From positions 110,940-174,939 of the forward strand of contig CAYGPJ010000001.1 of the NCBI GenBank assembly GCA_964351865.1: a stretch of DNA of 64,000 nt. Direction: 5' to 3'. The DNA comes from JBCDJI01 sp964351865. GTDB lineage: Bacteria > Verrucomicrobiota > Verrucomicrobiia > Methylacidiphilales > JBCBYL01. The position numbers and the translations under genes were made by a program. Positions within the stretch are counted from its first letter, which is position 1. Every line of letters starts with the position of its first letter. Positions 52,499 to 60,553 of this stretch are shown one piece after another. The notes under the pieces were generated by a model. It was not told where the DNA came from. It made no database searches and saw only the letters and a program-made list of their open reading frames with translations.

Positions 52499-52993
52499 AT
52501 GCTATATCTCATTGTTCAAATCGGAATCTGGATAGCCATTGCGGCTATCGTATTTTTTCTCATCGGCCTGTGGGTTGGTCGATCCCGTGCGTGTTGTGCG
52601 CCGTCTGAAACGTCCCCCCCGACTCCATCGGAAAACGATGAGGTCAAGGTAGCAGCGGCGGCCTCCGCCGTATCCACCGGCCCATCCGGAAAACCTTTAG
52701 CGGCTGTGACTCCGGTAACTGTCGCCTCTACACCAGTTAAAGAACCATTACCCGACCCCATTATTGAAGGAAATACTATTATGAATATCAACCACGCACT
52801 CATGAAAGCCGACGAAGGCAAAAGCCTGAAAGAAATCTGTGACCTCCCCGTCTCATCTCTTCAGGGTGTATCAGAAGGCGACGCAGAAAAACTCCAGGCC
52901 GCCTTCGGAATTAAAACCGTGCGTGATCTGGCAGAATGCAAATTCTTTAAATGGGCCAGCGCCATCGTTGCTCTCTCAGCATGTGAAGAATAA
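52499..52993 (+). CDS. Membrane-anchored protein with helix-hairpin-helix-like C-terminus
   Basis: This 164-residue protein has an N-terminal membrane helix (MLYLIVQIGIWIAIAAIVFF) and a Pro/Ala/Thr/Ser-rich linker of about 60 residues. The C-terminal helical module contains LKEICDLPVSSLQGVSEGDA and LQAAFGIKTVRDLAECKFF. The pattern (GV..GDAEKL..AFGIKTVRDLA) is that of helix-hairpin-helix domains of the type used in DNA- or protein-binding helices. It lies 31 bp after the OmpA-like gene in the same orientation. It converges on the TPR gene with a 9-bp gap. I know no assigned function. Confidence 0.7.
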   Translation: MLYLIVQIGIWIAIAAIVFFLIGLWVGRSRACCAPSETSPPTPSENDEVKVAAAASAVSTGPSGKPLAAVTPVTVASTPVKEPLPDPIIEGNTIMNINHALMKADEGKSLKEICDLPVSSLQGVSEGDAEKLQAAFGIKTVRDLAECKFFKWASAIVALSACEE

Positions 52994-53002
52994 GCGGCAC
53001 CT

Positions 53003-54628
53003 CTAATAAAAACTGCGGCGCGGTAATCCTGCCGCGTCGGTCATCTGGTCCAGCGCCTCTTGCGCCGAGTCATGAACGAGATCTGAGGCTCCCCCTTTTT
53101 TCAGGATAAACTCAAAATCGCTCATCGCATTTTCTGTGTCTCCCATCAAACGGTAGGTGCGGGCTCGATTCAGGTGCGCCAGATACATTTCATCCGCAGG
53201 AACCATATCCAGTTCGATCAAGGTGGTGTAATCCTGAACCGCCTTGGTCAAGTCACCGATTTGGACAGCAGCCACTCCACGATTATTATAAGCTTTTATC
53301 ATTTGTTCACCCGGCACCCCTTCCATCTCAATCACCGTGGTATGATCCCGAATGGCTCGCTCAAAATTTCCCAACTTGGCATAGGTTAAGCCACGATTAT
53401 TGTAAGCCTTGGAAATACGATCCCGCTGGCTGTCGCCCATCTCAATCAAGCAGGTATAGTCATCGATCGCTTTCTGATATTCTCCGATTTTCCCATATTC
53501 AAATCCGCGATTGTTATGCGCCAGCGTGCGCTGAGCCTTGGGAGCTCCGAGTAAACCGATCACACGCGTGTAATCCGCAATCGCCTTAGCACTGTCTCCC
53601 AACAAGGCGTAGGCACCTGCGCGATGATTCAGGCATTTGGCGACACGTTCCGGCGGAGTTTCTTCTATTTCAATGGCAGCGGAGTGATCCTGAATAGCAC
53701 GCACCAAATCTCCCATTTCCCGATAAGTCACCGCCCGATAGTAATAAGCTCGTGACATGCGATCCGGCAGCAAGTTACCCATACCGATCACGGTGGTATA
53801 CTGCTCCAGCGCCTGCGTCCAGTCGCCCTTCTTGGCATAAGCTCCCCCCCGATAAGTCAGCATCTGAGCCACGTGGTCTAAAGGGGCTTGCTCCATTTCA
53901 ATCACCCGGGTGCTGTCCACGATCACTTTGTTCCAGTCCCCTGATTGAAAGTAACGTGCCGTCCGCAAAAATAATGCCTGTGAGAGTAACTCTACGGGAG
54001 GAGACGCCATCTCGATTAAAGCGGTATAATCCTGCATCTCACGCGCCGCCTCCCTTTGGCGTCCGAAAAGCATGCCACGATAAATCAGCGCCCAGGCTCG
54101 GTTTTCCACCGGAGCTGAATCCATTTCCACAACCCGCGAGTAATCGGAAACTGCTAAATCTTCGCTCTGTTGCTTTTCGTAGGCGAGCCCACGGTTGACG
54201 AGCGCATGCGCGAGCTGACTGGCAGGCGATTGCGGGGAACCAATCACTTGAGAATAATCCCATATTTCTTTATCGATCTCCCCTGCCTGACCGTAGCACA
54301 GGCCCCGATTATTCAAGGCAATGGCCTGATACTCCGGCGATACTTCCGAATGAGTAATCACCTGGCTGTAATTGTCGATGGCCTGCCTCCATTGACATTG
54401 CTGGAAGATCAGCGCGGCCTCTTCCAACTGCTTTTTTATGTCCGCATCCAAGCCTGATCGCACTTCATCACGCGATTCGCCAGCCAGCTTCTGTGGTGCC
54501 AGCTCCGACACTTCTTCATGGTCGCAGGCTTTAAACTCCATCACCGTATCATTCGCCAGCTCCAGCGACTCGCGGTCGGGAGATTCAGTTCCAAATGTCA
54601 GTGATGCTTGATCCGAAGCTTTTGCCAT
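53003..54628 (-). CDS. Tetratricopeptide-repeat protein
   Basis: This 541-residue soluble protein consists, after a charged N-terminal segment of about 80 residues, of about eleven TPR units. The unit is 38 residues long instead of the usual 34, with the form NNRGLTYAKLGNFERAIRDH followed by TTVIEMEGVP and a short helix. The period is kept across the protein, so the loop lengthening is a feature of this variant. TPR arrays bind protein partners. No signal peptide, membrane segment or catalytic domain is present. The gene is convergent with the preceding one, 9 bp apart, and is likely monocistronic. Partner unknown. Confidence 0.9.
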   Translation of the reverse strand: MAKASDQASLTFGTESPDRESLELANDTVMEFKACDHEEVSELAPQKLAGESRDEVRSGLDADIKKQLEEAALIFQQCQWRQAIDNYSQVITHSEVSPEYQAIALNNRGLCYGQAGEIDKEIWDYSQVIGSPQSPASQLAHALVNRGLAYEKQQSEDLAVSDYSRVVEMDSAPVENRAWALIYRGMLFGRQREAAREMQDYTALIEMASPPVELLSQALFLRTARYFQSGDWNKVIVDSTRVIEMEQAPLDHVAQMLTYRGGAYAKKGDWTQALEQYTTVIGMGNLLPDRMSRAYYYRAVTYREMGDLVRAIQDHSAAIEIEETPPERVAKCLNHRAGAYALLGDSAKAIADYTRVIGLLGAPKAQRTLAHNNRGFEYGKIGEYQKAIDDYTCLIEMGDSQRDRISKAYNNRGLTYAKLGNFERAIRDHTTVIEMEGVPGEQMIKAYNNRGVAAVQIGDLTKAVQDYTTLIELDMVPADEMYLAHLNRARTYRLMGDTENAMSDFEFILKKGGASDLVHDSAQEALDQMTDAAGLPRRSFY

Positions 54629-54777
54629 GGGAAAACGCTATCTCATTTGAAAATATATTCAACGTTGGGGGAAGCTGAAAGGTCATGCCCGAGAGCACTT
54701 CCGATTTATTTATGAACACCTGTAGGCCGACACCTGCCCCGATTTTATCGAGGTTGTATGTCGGCGGTTCAAAGGGT

Positions 54778-54840
54778 GCCGAGATGTAAGCTTTAGGCTA
54801 AGCCTAAACAATGGCTGCATGTCAGCGCATTCAACCCATT
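54778..54840 (+). repeat. Dispersed repeat, copy matching 47121-47182
   Basis: The stretch carries GTAAGCTTTAGGCTAAGCCT, then AAACAATGGCTGCATGTCAG and CGCATT. It is the reverse-oriented partner of 47121-47182 and partly matches 57364-57400. The core TTTAGGCTAAGCCTAAA is a perfect palindrome, so the element can form a hairpin. It is non-coding. Confidence 0.75.
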
Positions 54841-55010
54841 TTCTAAATTCCATAGTTTTGCACGGCAAAAGAAAACAAGTAAGAACGGATTAATGGTCTC
54901 GCGCTATCGCGCTGAGGTTTCTCGGCCTACAGTTCCCGCCATATCTCGTGGCATCGTCGACCAGATCGATTCCGAATCATGTTATCACATGAATGAAGGT
55001 TGCCCACGAA

Positions 55011-55092
55011 AGGGGACGGAGTAATTTTTCCCAGCCCACCGCTTTAAATGGTTAAGAGTATTAGGTTCATGGAAAATATTACTCCGTCCCCT
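55011..55092. repeat. Inverted repeat element of the GGGGACGGAGTAATTTTTCC type
   Basis: The arms GGGGACGGAGTAATTTTTCC (55012-55031) and its near-complement (55071-55091, ending TATTACTCCGTCCCC) enclose a 39-bp loop. Repeats with an ACTCCGTCCCC end are commonly linked to REP-associated tyrosine transposases (RAYTs) in Verrucomicrobia, Planctomycetes and Proteobacteria. No transposase is encoded here, so it is probably a non-autonomous copy. Confidence 0.75.
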
Positions 55093-55260
55093 ATCGTTCA
55101 GCGCATTGCTGTATCGATACTGCATGTCCCACTCGCGATTTTATCAGAGTTAACTCTTACTTCGGAAAACTCTAGACGAGCTTGCCCTCATGCCATGAGT
55201 CATCCAATCGACCTATGATGGCTATTGTTTTCTCCGGCTCTTCGCCTAGCGTAATCCGTG

Positions 55261-56076
55261 ATGGCTCGTCCAACCCTATATTCATACAATACCGTAGAAC
55301 GTTTACTTCGCGGCGATTTTTTTCACACCACTAACTGGAACAGTGTCACAGAAACGCTGGATCCATATCCTGGCGATTGGCCGCTCATCGGCATCGGAAC
55401 CACCAACTGGTACCGACGCAATGGAGAAACGATCATTCGTGGCACCGTTGGGTCGCCACAAGTCATCTGGTCGGATCCGGAAGGCCACCATCCGATGCAT
55501 ACCCTGGATTTACTGACCACCGTGCCGGATGATGCGGGGCCCGCCTTAGTAAGCCCTTCACTGGAAGAAGATGATCAGCAGGCCGCCTTCCCCTTTCTTG
55601 CACTGGGAGTGTGTGACCCGGCTTCAGCCATCCACTGGAAATCCGGTCCCTGTTCTCACTTACATGAGTGGATCAGCACCAGGCTGGCAGAAGAAAATAT
55701 CGGGTTAGCCGCGGTCAGCGTCCGCGCACATTGCACCCATGTTAAATACGCCTCCGCCTTCTATCTCCCGCTGGAAGGGCTGGAACTCAAAGACGGCTAT
55801 AATGCCGCTGACAATCTCAAACTAGCGGAATCCGAAGCCGACACCTGGCAGGTCGGCGGCATCTATGCCGCCAATCCGACCCTGCAACATATCATTTCCG
55901 TTGAAGGCTTGCCGCTACACCTCCACGGGCAGGAGGAAGGTTCCGGAAACGGTGGACATGTCATCCAATTACAGGTCGAATCCGCGGAAATCCAGCTTTG
56001 GCCACTTAAAGATCTGAAAATGGAAATACGTAATCTGGATAAAACCTGGGTTCCCATCCGGAATTTATCGCTCTGA
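55261..56076 (+). CDS. Acetolactate-decarboxylase-like (BudA-related) metal-site protein
   Basis: This is a 271-residue protein (ATG at 55261; a GTG directly before it is also possible). Residues about 205-250 read GLPLHLHGQEEG, GNGGHVIQLQVESAEIQLWP, matching the HLH...GGHV zinc-ligand blocks of alpha-acetolactate decarboxylase. RAHCTHVKYASAFYLP resembles the preceding strand with a further His, and GIGTTNWYRRNGE the early GxGT strand, though the remainder diverges. Canonical enzymes turn acetolactate into acetoin. Neither acetolactate synthase nor butanediol genes are nearby; instead a transglutaminase gene follows 30 bp later, so another reaction on a keto acid or ester is possible. No signal peptide is seen. 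Confidence 0.6.
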   Translation: MARPTLYSYNTVERLLRGDFFHTTNWNSVTETLDPYPGDWPLIGIGTTNWYRRNGETIIRGTVGSPQVIWSDPEGHHPMHTLDLLTTVPDDAGPALVSPSLEEDDQQAAFPFLALGVCDPASAIHWKSGPCSHLHEWISTRLAEENIGLAAVSVRAHCTHVKYASAFYLPLEGLELKDGYNAADNLKLAESEADTWQVGGIYAANPTLQHIISVEGLPLHLHGQEEGSGNGGHVIQLQVESAEIQLWPLKDLKMEIRNLDKTWVPIRNLSL

Positions 56077-56106
56077 TGGCACTGCCCGTGCTTGACTCAA
56101 CTTATC

Positions 56107-56982
56107 ATGGCTAAAACCTCAGCACCCAAACGCACCAAAAATCGATACCGGGTCGCTTCTTATCTGGAATATGATGTCGAATTTGATTCGACGATTTTAC
56201 TCAACATTCACGCCCTAAAGTCCGCTGATCAGAAAATTCTCTCGGAAAATTTCAATATCAATCCCGAAATGCCTCATGCCGAACTCTTATCCAAGCGCGG
56301 GGCCAACCGGATCTATCGACTCGAAACCGGAGACATTAAACAAGTCGCCATCTCCTACGAAGCGACCGTGGAAACGATCTCACGCCGATACCCCGAGAAA
56401 GAGATTCGACAGACGACCCTGATTGACATTCCCGGCGATGTGACGCCTTATCTGTTTCCCAGTCGCTATTGCCAATCCGATAAACTTGGACGCTTTGCGA
56501 TGAAAAACTTCGGAAGGTATCGAAATATCTTCTCACAAGTGCAGGCCATAAGCCGTTGGATTTACGATTCCATTGAATACCTGCCCGGAGCTTCGACAGC
56601 TCATACTTCTGCTTATGATACGATTACCGAGCGGGCGGGCGTGTGCCGCGATTTTGCACATCTAGGCATCGCGCTATGTCGAGCCCTCTCCATCCCGGCT
56701 CGCTATTTTGTGGGTTATTCACACCTACTGCAGCCCCAGGATTTTCATGCTTGTTTTGAAGCCTATATCGGCGGGCAATGGCTGATTTTTGATCCGACCC
56801 GCATGGCGCCTGTCAACGGACTGGTCGGAATCGCCCACGGTCATGATGCCGCTGATGCTTCTACCGCAACCATATTCGGATCAGCCATGCTGACCTACAT
56901 GCAAGTGGAATGCGAACTCATCAAAGGATCATTCAAGCCATTCTATGGCAGCACCCGCACCGCTCTGTCCGTCAGTTCGTAA
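56107..56982 (+). CDS. Transglutaminase-like cysteine protease-fold protein
   Basis: This is a 291-residue protein from ATG 56107; a TTG 15 bp upstream is less likely. The transglutaminase core has the triad Cys180 in RAGVCRDFAHLGIALCRAL, His214 in DFHACFEAYIGG and Asp229 in WLIFDPTR. An N-terminal beta domain (residues about 10-120, VASYLEYDVEF, TTLIDIPGDV) is typical of bacterial members, which mostly act as cytoplasmic amidases, peptidases or peptide cross-linkers. It has no export signal. It lies in the same orientation 30 bp after the acetolactate-decarboxylase-like gene, suggesting a two-gene unit. Substrate unknown. Confidence 0.9.
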   Translation: MAKTSAPKRTKNRYRVASYLEYDVEFDSTILLNIHALKSADQKILSENFNINPEMPHAELLSKRGANRIYRLETGDIKQVAISYEATVETISRRYPEKEIRQTTLIDIPGDVTPYLFPSRYCQSDKLGRFAMKNFGRYRNIFSQVQAISRWIYDSIEYLPGASTAHTSAYDTITERAGVCRDFAHLGIALCRALSIPARYFVGYSHLLQPQDFHACFEAYIGGQWLIFDPTRMAPVNGLVGIAHGHDAADASTATIFGSAMLTYMQVECELIKGSFKPFYGSTRTALSVSS

Positions 56983-57031
56983 GAGTAATCGTTAGCGTCG
57001 TGAAATCATCCGGAAGCAGAGCGGTGATGTA

Positions 57032-57056
57032 GGGCGAGATTGCATCTCGCCGGTTA
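57032..57056 (+). repeat. Short hairpin repeat of the TGTAGGGC family
   Basis: The sequence TGTAGGGCGAGATTGCATCT is followed by CGCC. The inner part GGCGAGATTGCATCTCGCC is a near-perfect hairpin. Close relatives are at 57272-57295, 57308-57331 (reverse) and 47195-47218 (reverse). It is non-coding and lies between the transglutaminase gene and the larger repeats. Confidence 0.65.
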
Positions 57057-57064
57057 CTAGTAGT

Positions 57065-57217
57065 GCGTTGCGCATAGGATGAAGGGTATGGTAGTGTCCC
57101 GCGGACGCGGGATCTCTCAAGGCGCTGGTTCCCGTTTCGGGTTCTATATCTTATTTGGCACCGTATCTCAAATCGGTTTGAGACAAACCGCCCTACCCGT
57201 CTTTAGACGTGCAACGC
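57065..57217 (-). repeat. Dispersed MITE-like repeat, copy B
   Basis: This is a 153-bp reverse-oriented copy of the element at 38869-39009. Shared blocks are CGTTGCGCATAGGATGA at the left end, GGTATGGTAGTG, CAAGGCGCTGGTTCCCGTTT, AAACCGCCCTACCCGTCTTT and GCAACGC at the right end. It carries an extra short palindromic insertion (CCCGCGGACGCGGG, near 57099-57112) absent from copy A. No reading frame is present. Confidence 0.8.
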
Positions 57218-57223
57218 AATACT

Positions 57224-57358
57224 AGAGCATTTCCGAATTAAGTTCTCACACGGTGACCTGAGGAAAATAAATGTAGGGCAAGATTGCATCTTGCCGGGAT
57301 GGATGTTGGCGAGATGCAATCTCGCCCTACATGTTAAAACATCATTCGGAAATGCTCT
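57224..57358. repeat. Composite inverted-repeat element with 15-bp perfect ends
   Basis: AGAGCATTTCCGAAT (57224-57238) is repeated in reverse complement at 57344-57358. Inside, the hairpins GGCAAGATTGCATCTTGCC (57277-57295 region) and its relative at 57308-57331 are inverted to each other, so the element folds at two levels. It directly follows copy B of the MITE-like repeat. It is non-coding and non-autonomous. Confidence 0.7.
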
Positions 57359-57363
57359 ATTCA

Positions 57364-57400
57364 GGCAAGATGCAAGCTTTAGGCTACGCCTAAACTAATG
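57364..57400 (+). repeat. Third, partial copy of the TTTAGGCT palindrome repeat
   Basis: GGCAAGATGCAAGCTTTAGG is followed by CTACGCCTAAAC. It matches the start of 54778-54840 and the reverse of 47121-47182, then diverges after AATGG. The word CGCGCTATCGCGCTGG a little downstream (about 57421) also recurs at about 54899. Gene deserts in this part of the chromosome thus share a limited vocabulary of short repeats. Confidence 0.6.
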
Positions 57401-57484
57401 GAGATAGAAATCATTGGTATTCTCCGCGCTATCGCGCTGGGTTTTCTTGCCCTACAGTTCCCCCATGAAAATAGCTCACTCAAT

Positions 57485-58036
57485 TTATTTTGGTATCACA
57501 GGTAACGACAACAGAATTATGTGAAATTTCTTAATACAGTCTAACGGAAGTCGCATCGATACCGCACTGCGGCCTTTGAATTCAACGCTCAGCGTGACCA
57601 GTACCCCGTGTTGATTACGCCTCAGAGTCGCGTGCATCCAATGCTTCGATGGGCCATGCTGTTCTGCCAATACCGGAATGTGATTCACATAGTGTTGTCC
57701 ACTCAGCCGATCAACGCATCGCCCTACTAATCCACGCACATCCGTCACCTGTCTCTCAGGCTGGCTCGCCTCAATAATCTGTGAAGTGATTTTCAGAAAA
57801 TCAGCTCTGGCATCAGTCACCACCCATGAAAAAGATTGGCTGGATGCCTGGGTCGAATCGCGACCACTATACTCGGTTACCAGTAAGCGTAGGGCCGGAC
57901 GACAGGAAAGGGTTTCCACCTGTATTTCCAAACGATACGTCACTCGACCTTGCTGACGTTCGTCAATGAGAATGGGAGCGCCTTGCGCCTCAACCCCGAG
58001 ACACTTTTCAATTCCCTCCGTAAATGCTTCCAGCAT
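57485..58036 (-). CDS. Protein of unknown function
   Basis: This 183-residue protein has a normal codon and residue composition but no family I recognise. It starts MLEAFTEGIEKCLGVEAQGA and alternates beta-like strands (VTYRLEIQVETL, GVLVTLSVEFKG) with a helix around TSQIIEAS. No signal peptide or membrane segment is seen. It lies downstream of the PPK2 gene on the same strand with a 70-bp gap. An antisense frame of similar length is absent, which supports it being a real gene. Confidence 0.6.
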   Translation of the reverse strand: MLEAFTEGIEKCLGVEAQGAPILIDERQQGRVTYRLEIQVETLSCRPALRLLVTEYSGRDSTQASSQSFSWVVTDARADFLKITSQIIEASQPERQVTDVRGLVGRCVDRLSGQHYVNHIPVLAEQHGPSKHWMHATLRRNQHGVLVTLSVEFKGRSAVSMRLPLDCIKKFHIILLSLPVIPK

Positions 58037-58106
58037 GGCAAGTCATCGTATGCCAGAAGACCCTGAGATCAAGCAGAGACCAGTCGAGCTGCATCTGCAC
58101 AGAACT

Positions 58107-59129
58107 TTATTTCTCTGTCACTAATTCAGGCAGCGAAGCATTTTCACCGAGCTCATAAATATCTTTAGCGGAACCTACGATCAGTGGATTGACGTCCGAT
58201 ACCAACGCCTCATCTTTACCGCTGTAGGGAATCTGATTCAGCAGATATTTAATGCCATTGAGACGCGCCCGCTTTTTGTCATCTGAGCGAATGACCGTCC
58301 AGGGAGAATCAGCGGTATCCGTGTGAAACAGCATCGACTCCTTCGCCTTGGTATATTCATCCCAACGCCCCAGCGATTCGACATCCATTGGACTCAGCTT
58401 CCACTGCTTCAGCGGATCCTTGGCGCGCCACATGAAACGCCGCAACTGTTCTTCGCGACTGACGGAGAACCAGAACTTGAATAAACGAATACCGCTCCGC
58501 ACCAGCATGCGTTCGAACTCCGGCGTCTGGCGCATAAATTCCAGATATTCATGGGGATTACAAAACCCCATCACATGTTCCACCCCGGCACGGTTGTACC
58601 AGGAGCGGTCAAAGAAGGCGATTTCTCCAGCCGTCGGCATCTGACTCACGTATCGCTGAAAATACCATTGTCCGCGCTCGGTTTCCGATGGCTTGGCCAA
58701 TGCGACCACTCGCGCACCGCGGGGGTTTAGGTTTTCGGTAAAGCGCTTAATCGTCCCCCCTTTACCTGCCGCATCACGACCTTCGAATACCGCTACTATT
58801 TTTTCGCCAGAATGAATGACCCATGCCTGCATTTTCACCAATTCGATCTGCAACAGTTTGATGACGCGCTCATACTCGTCGCTTTTCATGGTTTTCTGAT
58901 AGGGATAGGATGCGCTGATGAGCTGCTTTTTGCTCTTCACCGCTTTGACGCGCGCCACCATCTCCGGGGGCACACTGGTTCTCACCTGCTCATCAATGAC
59001 ACCGATCATGGGGAAGGCAGCCTCAATAGCACTGCTACTTGTTGTTTCCGTTTTTTTAGCAGGCTTGGATGCTTTCGCGGGCTTGACGGCACGCTTAGAG
59101 GATTTGGGTTTCTGTTTCTTAGTACTCAT
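58107..59129 (-). CDS. ppk2: Polyphosphate kinase 2
   Basis: This is a 340-residue PPK2-family enzyme, which uses polyphosphate to phosphorylate nucleoside diphosphates or monophosphates. Walker A is FEGRDAAGKGGTIKRF (about residues 116-130). The lid and Walker B regions include YFQRYVSQMPTAGEIAFFDR, SWYNRAGVEHVMGF and FKFWFSVSREEQLRRF. The one-domain length and the KDPLKQWKLSPMD block match class I. The first 30 residues are a Lys/Ala/Ser-rich tail of low complexity, unusual but seen in marine members. The gene lies between the unknown protein gene and the ABC1 kinase gene, 29 bp from the latter. Confidence 0.95.
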   Translation of the reverse strand: MSTKKQKPKSSKRAVKPAKASKPAKKTETTSSSAIEAAFPMIGVIDEQVRTSVPPEMVARVKAVKSKKQLISASYPYQKTMKSDEYERVIKLLQIELVKMQAWVIHSGEKIVAVFEGRDAAGKGGTIKRFTENLNPRGARVVALAKPSETERGQWYFQRYVSQMPTAGEIAFFDRSWYNRAGVEHVMGFCNPHEYLEFMRQTPEFERMLVRSGIRLFKFWFSVSREEQLRRFMWRAKDPLKQWKLSPMDVESLGRWDEYTKAKESMLFHTDTADSPWTVIRSDDKKRARLNGIKYLLNQIPYSGKDEALVSDVNPLIVGSAKDIYELGENASLPELVTEK

Positions 59130-59158
59130 GCTTATTCATGAGCAGATCCTATGCCCTG

Positions 59159-60550
59159 TTAAACAGAAACCGTGTCTAAGCGGGCACCTTCTGCCTCAGG
59201 AGTTGCCAAAACCCAGTCTGGCAGACAGGTATTGATGCGGCACTCAAGGCGAGCCAACAGGCTGTAGAGACCAAAGTAGGTTCGATTCACATAAATGGAG
59301 TGGGCCGAACCACGTGCCCCGCGCATGGATTTAATGACTTCATGCTGTCGGTTATTCTGCCCCATTTCATAAATGGCCGCCAGAAAGTCCTTATCCGAGA
59401 AATCAAATGAGCCAGACCGAAAAGGGCGCGCCAGCAGTTCTATCGTCGGCTCACAAACATCGAGAAAGGCCTGCCGTTGCTGCGGAGTGTCTGTCGGTAA
59501 TAATATATCCAGATCATTCAGACATTCTTCCAAACGTTTCCGCTCTTGCGTGACTGCAGGATCCAGAAAAACAAAGTTCTTATAGTAGAACTCATCACTC
59601 AATTGTTTAGTGCACCCAAAATCAATCGCCACTAAGCACCCTTCGGCATCCACTAGAAAATTTCCGGGATGGGGGTCGGCATGAAACAAGCGCAATTCAT
59701 GTATCTGGTGGTGATAGAAATCCCACAGTGCCTGCCCAACCTGATCGCGCAACGCTTGTGAAGCGCCTTGCTCCGCAAACTGATCCAGCGGCAGCCCGTC
59801 AATCCAATCCATCGTCAGCAGTCGCTTTGAGGAAAGTTCAGGATAGTAGACGGGAAATCGAACATGCTTCAGATGGCTGGATCGCTTGGAGAGGTCGATA
59901 GAGCGTTCCAGCTCCAGCACGTAGTCGGTCTCCTCCAATAAGCGTTCCCGCACTTCCTGAAAATACATGTCCACATCCTCTTCACGCATCCCCATGATCT
60001 GCAGCGCAATCGGTTTAACGATCGCCAGATCACTTTTCAATGAATCTGCCACACCGGGATATTGAACTTTCACAGCCAAATTTTTTCCGTTCAGCACCGC
60101 GCGATGCACCTGTCCGATAGACGCTCCATGCGAAGCAATCCCCGTAAATTCATCGAACATTTCGGTCGGAGTTTTGCCGAATTCGCGACGGAAAGTGCGC
60201 ACTACTAACGGATAGGATAAAGGTGGTGCGGAGTACTGAGCTTTGGAAAATTCTTTGGCATAGGCAGCCGGTAACAGACTCTGGTCGATACTGAGCATTT
60301 GCGCCATTTTCAACGGCCCGCCCTTCAGCTTACTGAAGGTCTCGTAAACATCTTCGGCATTCTGTTGATCCAGATCCTCCTGAGTCGATGTGCCACCTAC
60401 CGAACGTTTGCCGTAGTGCTTGAGATAATTGATTCCCACCTTGGCGCCCGTGCCCAACAACGAGGCCGACCTTCCTACTTTGGAGCTCTGAATGCTCTCC
60501 TGACCCGGAGGTGCGGAGAATTCCAGCCGCTGATTGTCATCGGACATCAC
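59159..60550 (-). CDS. ABC1/UbiB/ADCK-family atypical kinase
   Basis: This 463-residue protein has the family's N-terminal KxGQ-like segment (FSKLKGGPLKMAQMLSIDQS, residues about 72-91). The A-rich loop ASHGASIGQVHRA, the nucleotide-binding KNLAVKVQYPG, the catalytic loop LFHADPHPGNFLV and the metal-binding VAIDFGCTK follow. UbiB-like proteins support quinone synthesis or extraction, or lipid homeostasis, by an atypical ATPase/kinase activity. It sits 3 bp after a TetR-type regulator gene, so the two are co-transcribed. This TetR plus ABC1 pairing recurs in many bacteria. Not the ubiquinone operon proper, since no ubi genes are near. Confidence 0.94.
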   Translation of the reverse strand: MMSDDNQRLEFSAPPGQESIQSSKVGRSASLLGTGAKVGINYLKHYGKRSVGGTSTQEDLDQQNAEDVYETFSKLKGGPLKMAQMLSIDQSLLPAAYAKEFSKAQYSAPPLSYPLVVRTFRREFGKTPTEMFDEFTGIASHGASIGQVHRAVLNGKNLAVKVQYPGVADSLKSDLAIVKPIALQIMGMREEDVDMYFQEVRERLLEETDYVLELERSIDLSKRSSHLKHVRFPVYYPELSSKRLLTMDWIDGLPLDQFAEQGASQALRDQVGQALWDFYHHQIHELRLFHADPHPGNFLVDAEGCLVAIDFGCTKQLSDEFYYKNFVFLDPAVTQERKRLEECLNDLDILLPTDTPQQRQAFLDVCEPTIELLARPFRSGSFDFSDKDFLAAIYEMGQNNRQHEVIKSMRGARGSAHSIYVNRTYFGLYSLLARLECRINTCLPDWVLATPEAEGARLDTVSV

Positions 60551-60553
60551 GTC

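Larger units (their letters stand above)
54629..55260. other. Intergenic region with dispersed repeats
   Basis: About 630 bp without a supported gene. It contains the repeat at 54778-54840, a CGCGCTATCGCGCTGAGG-type word at about 54899 that recurs at about 57421, and the inverted repeat at 55011-55092. No tRNA was recognised. The promoters of the TPR gene (left) and the acetolactate-decarboxylase-like gene (right) must lie here. Confidence 0.5.

Noticed and set aside
59909..60500. Whether the ABC1 kinase gene is part of a ubiquinone biosynthesis operon
   Set aside because: No ubi or men genes are adjacent; only a TetR gene is coupled to it.
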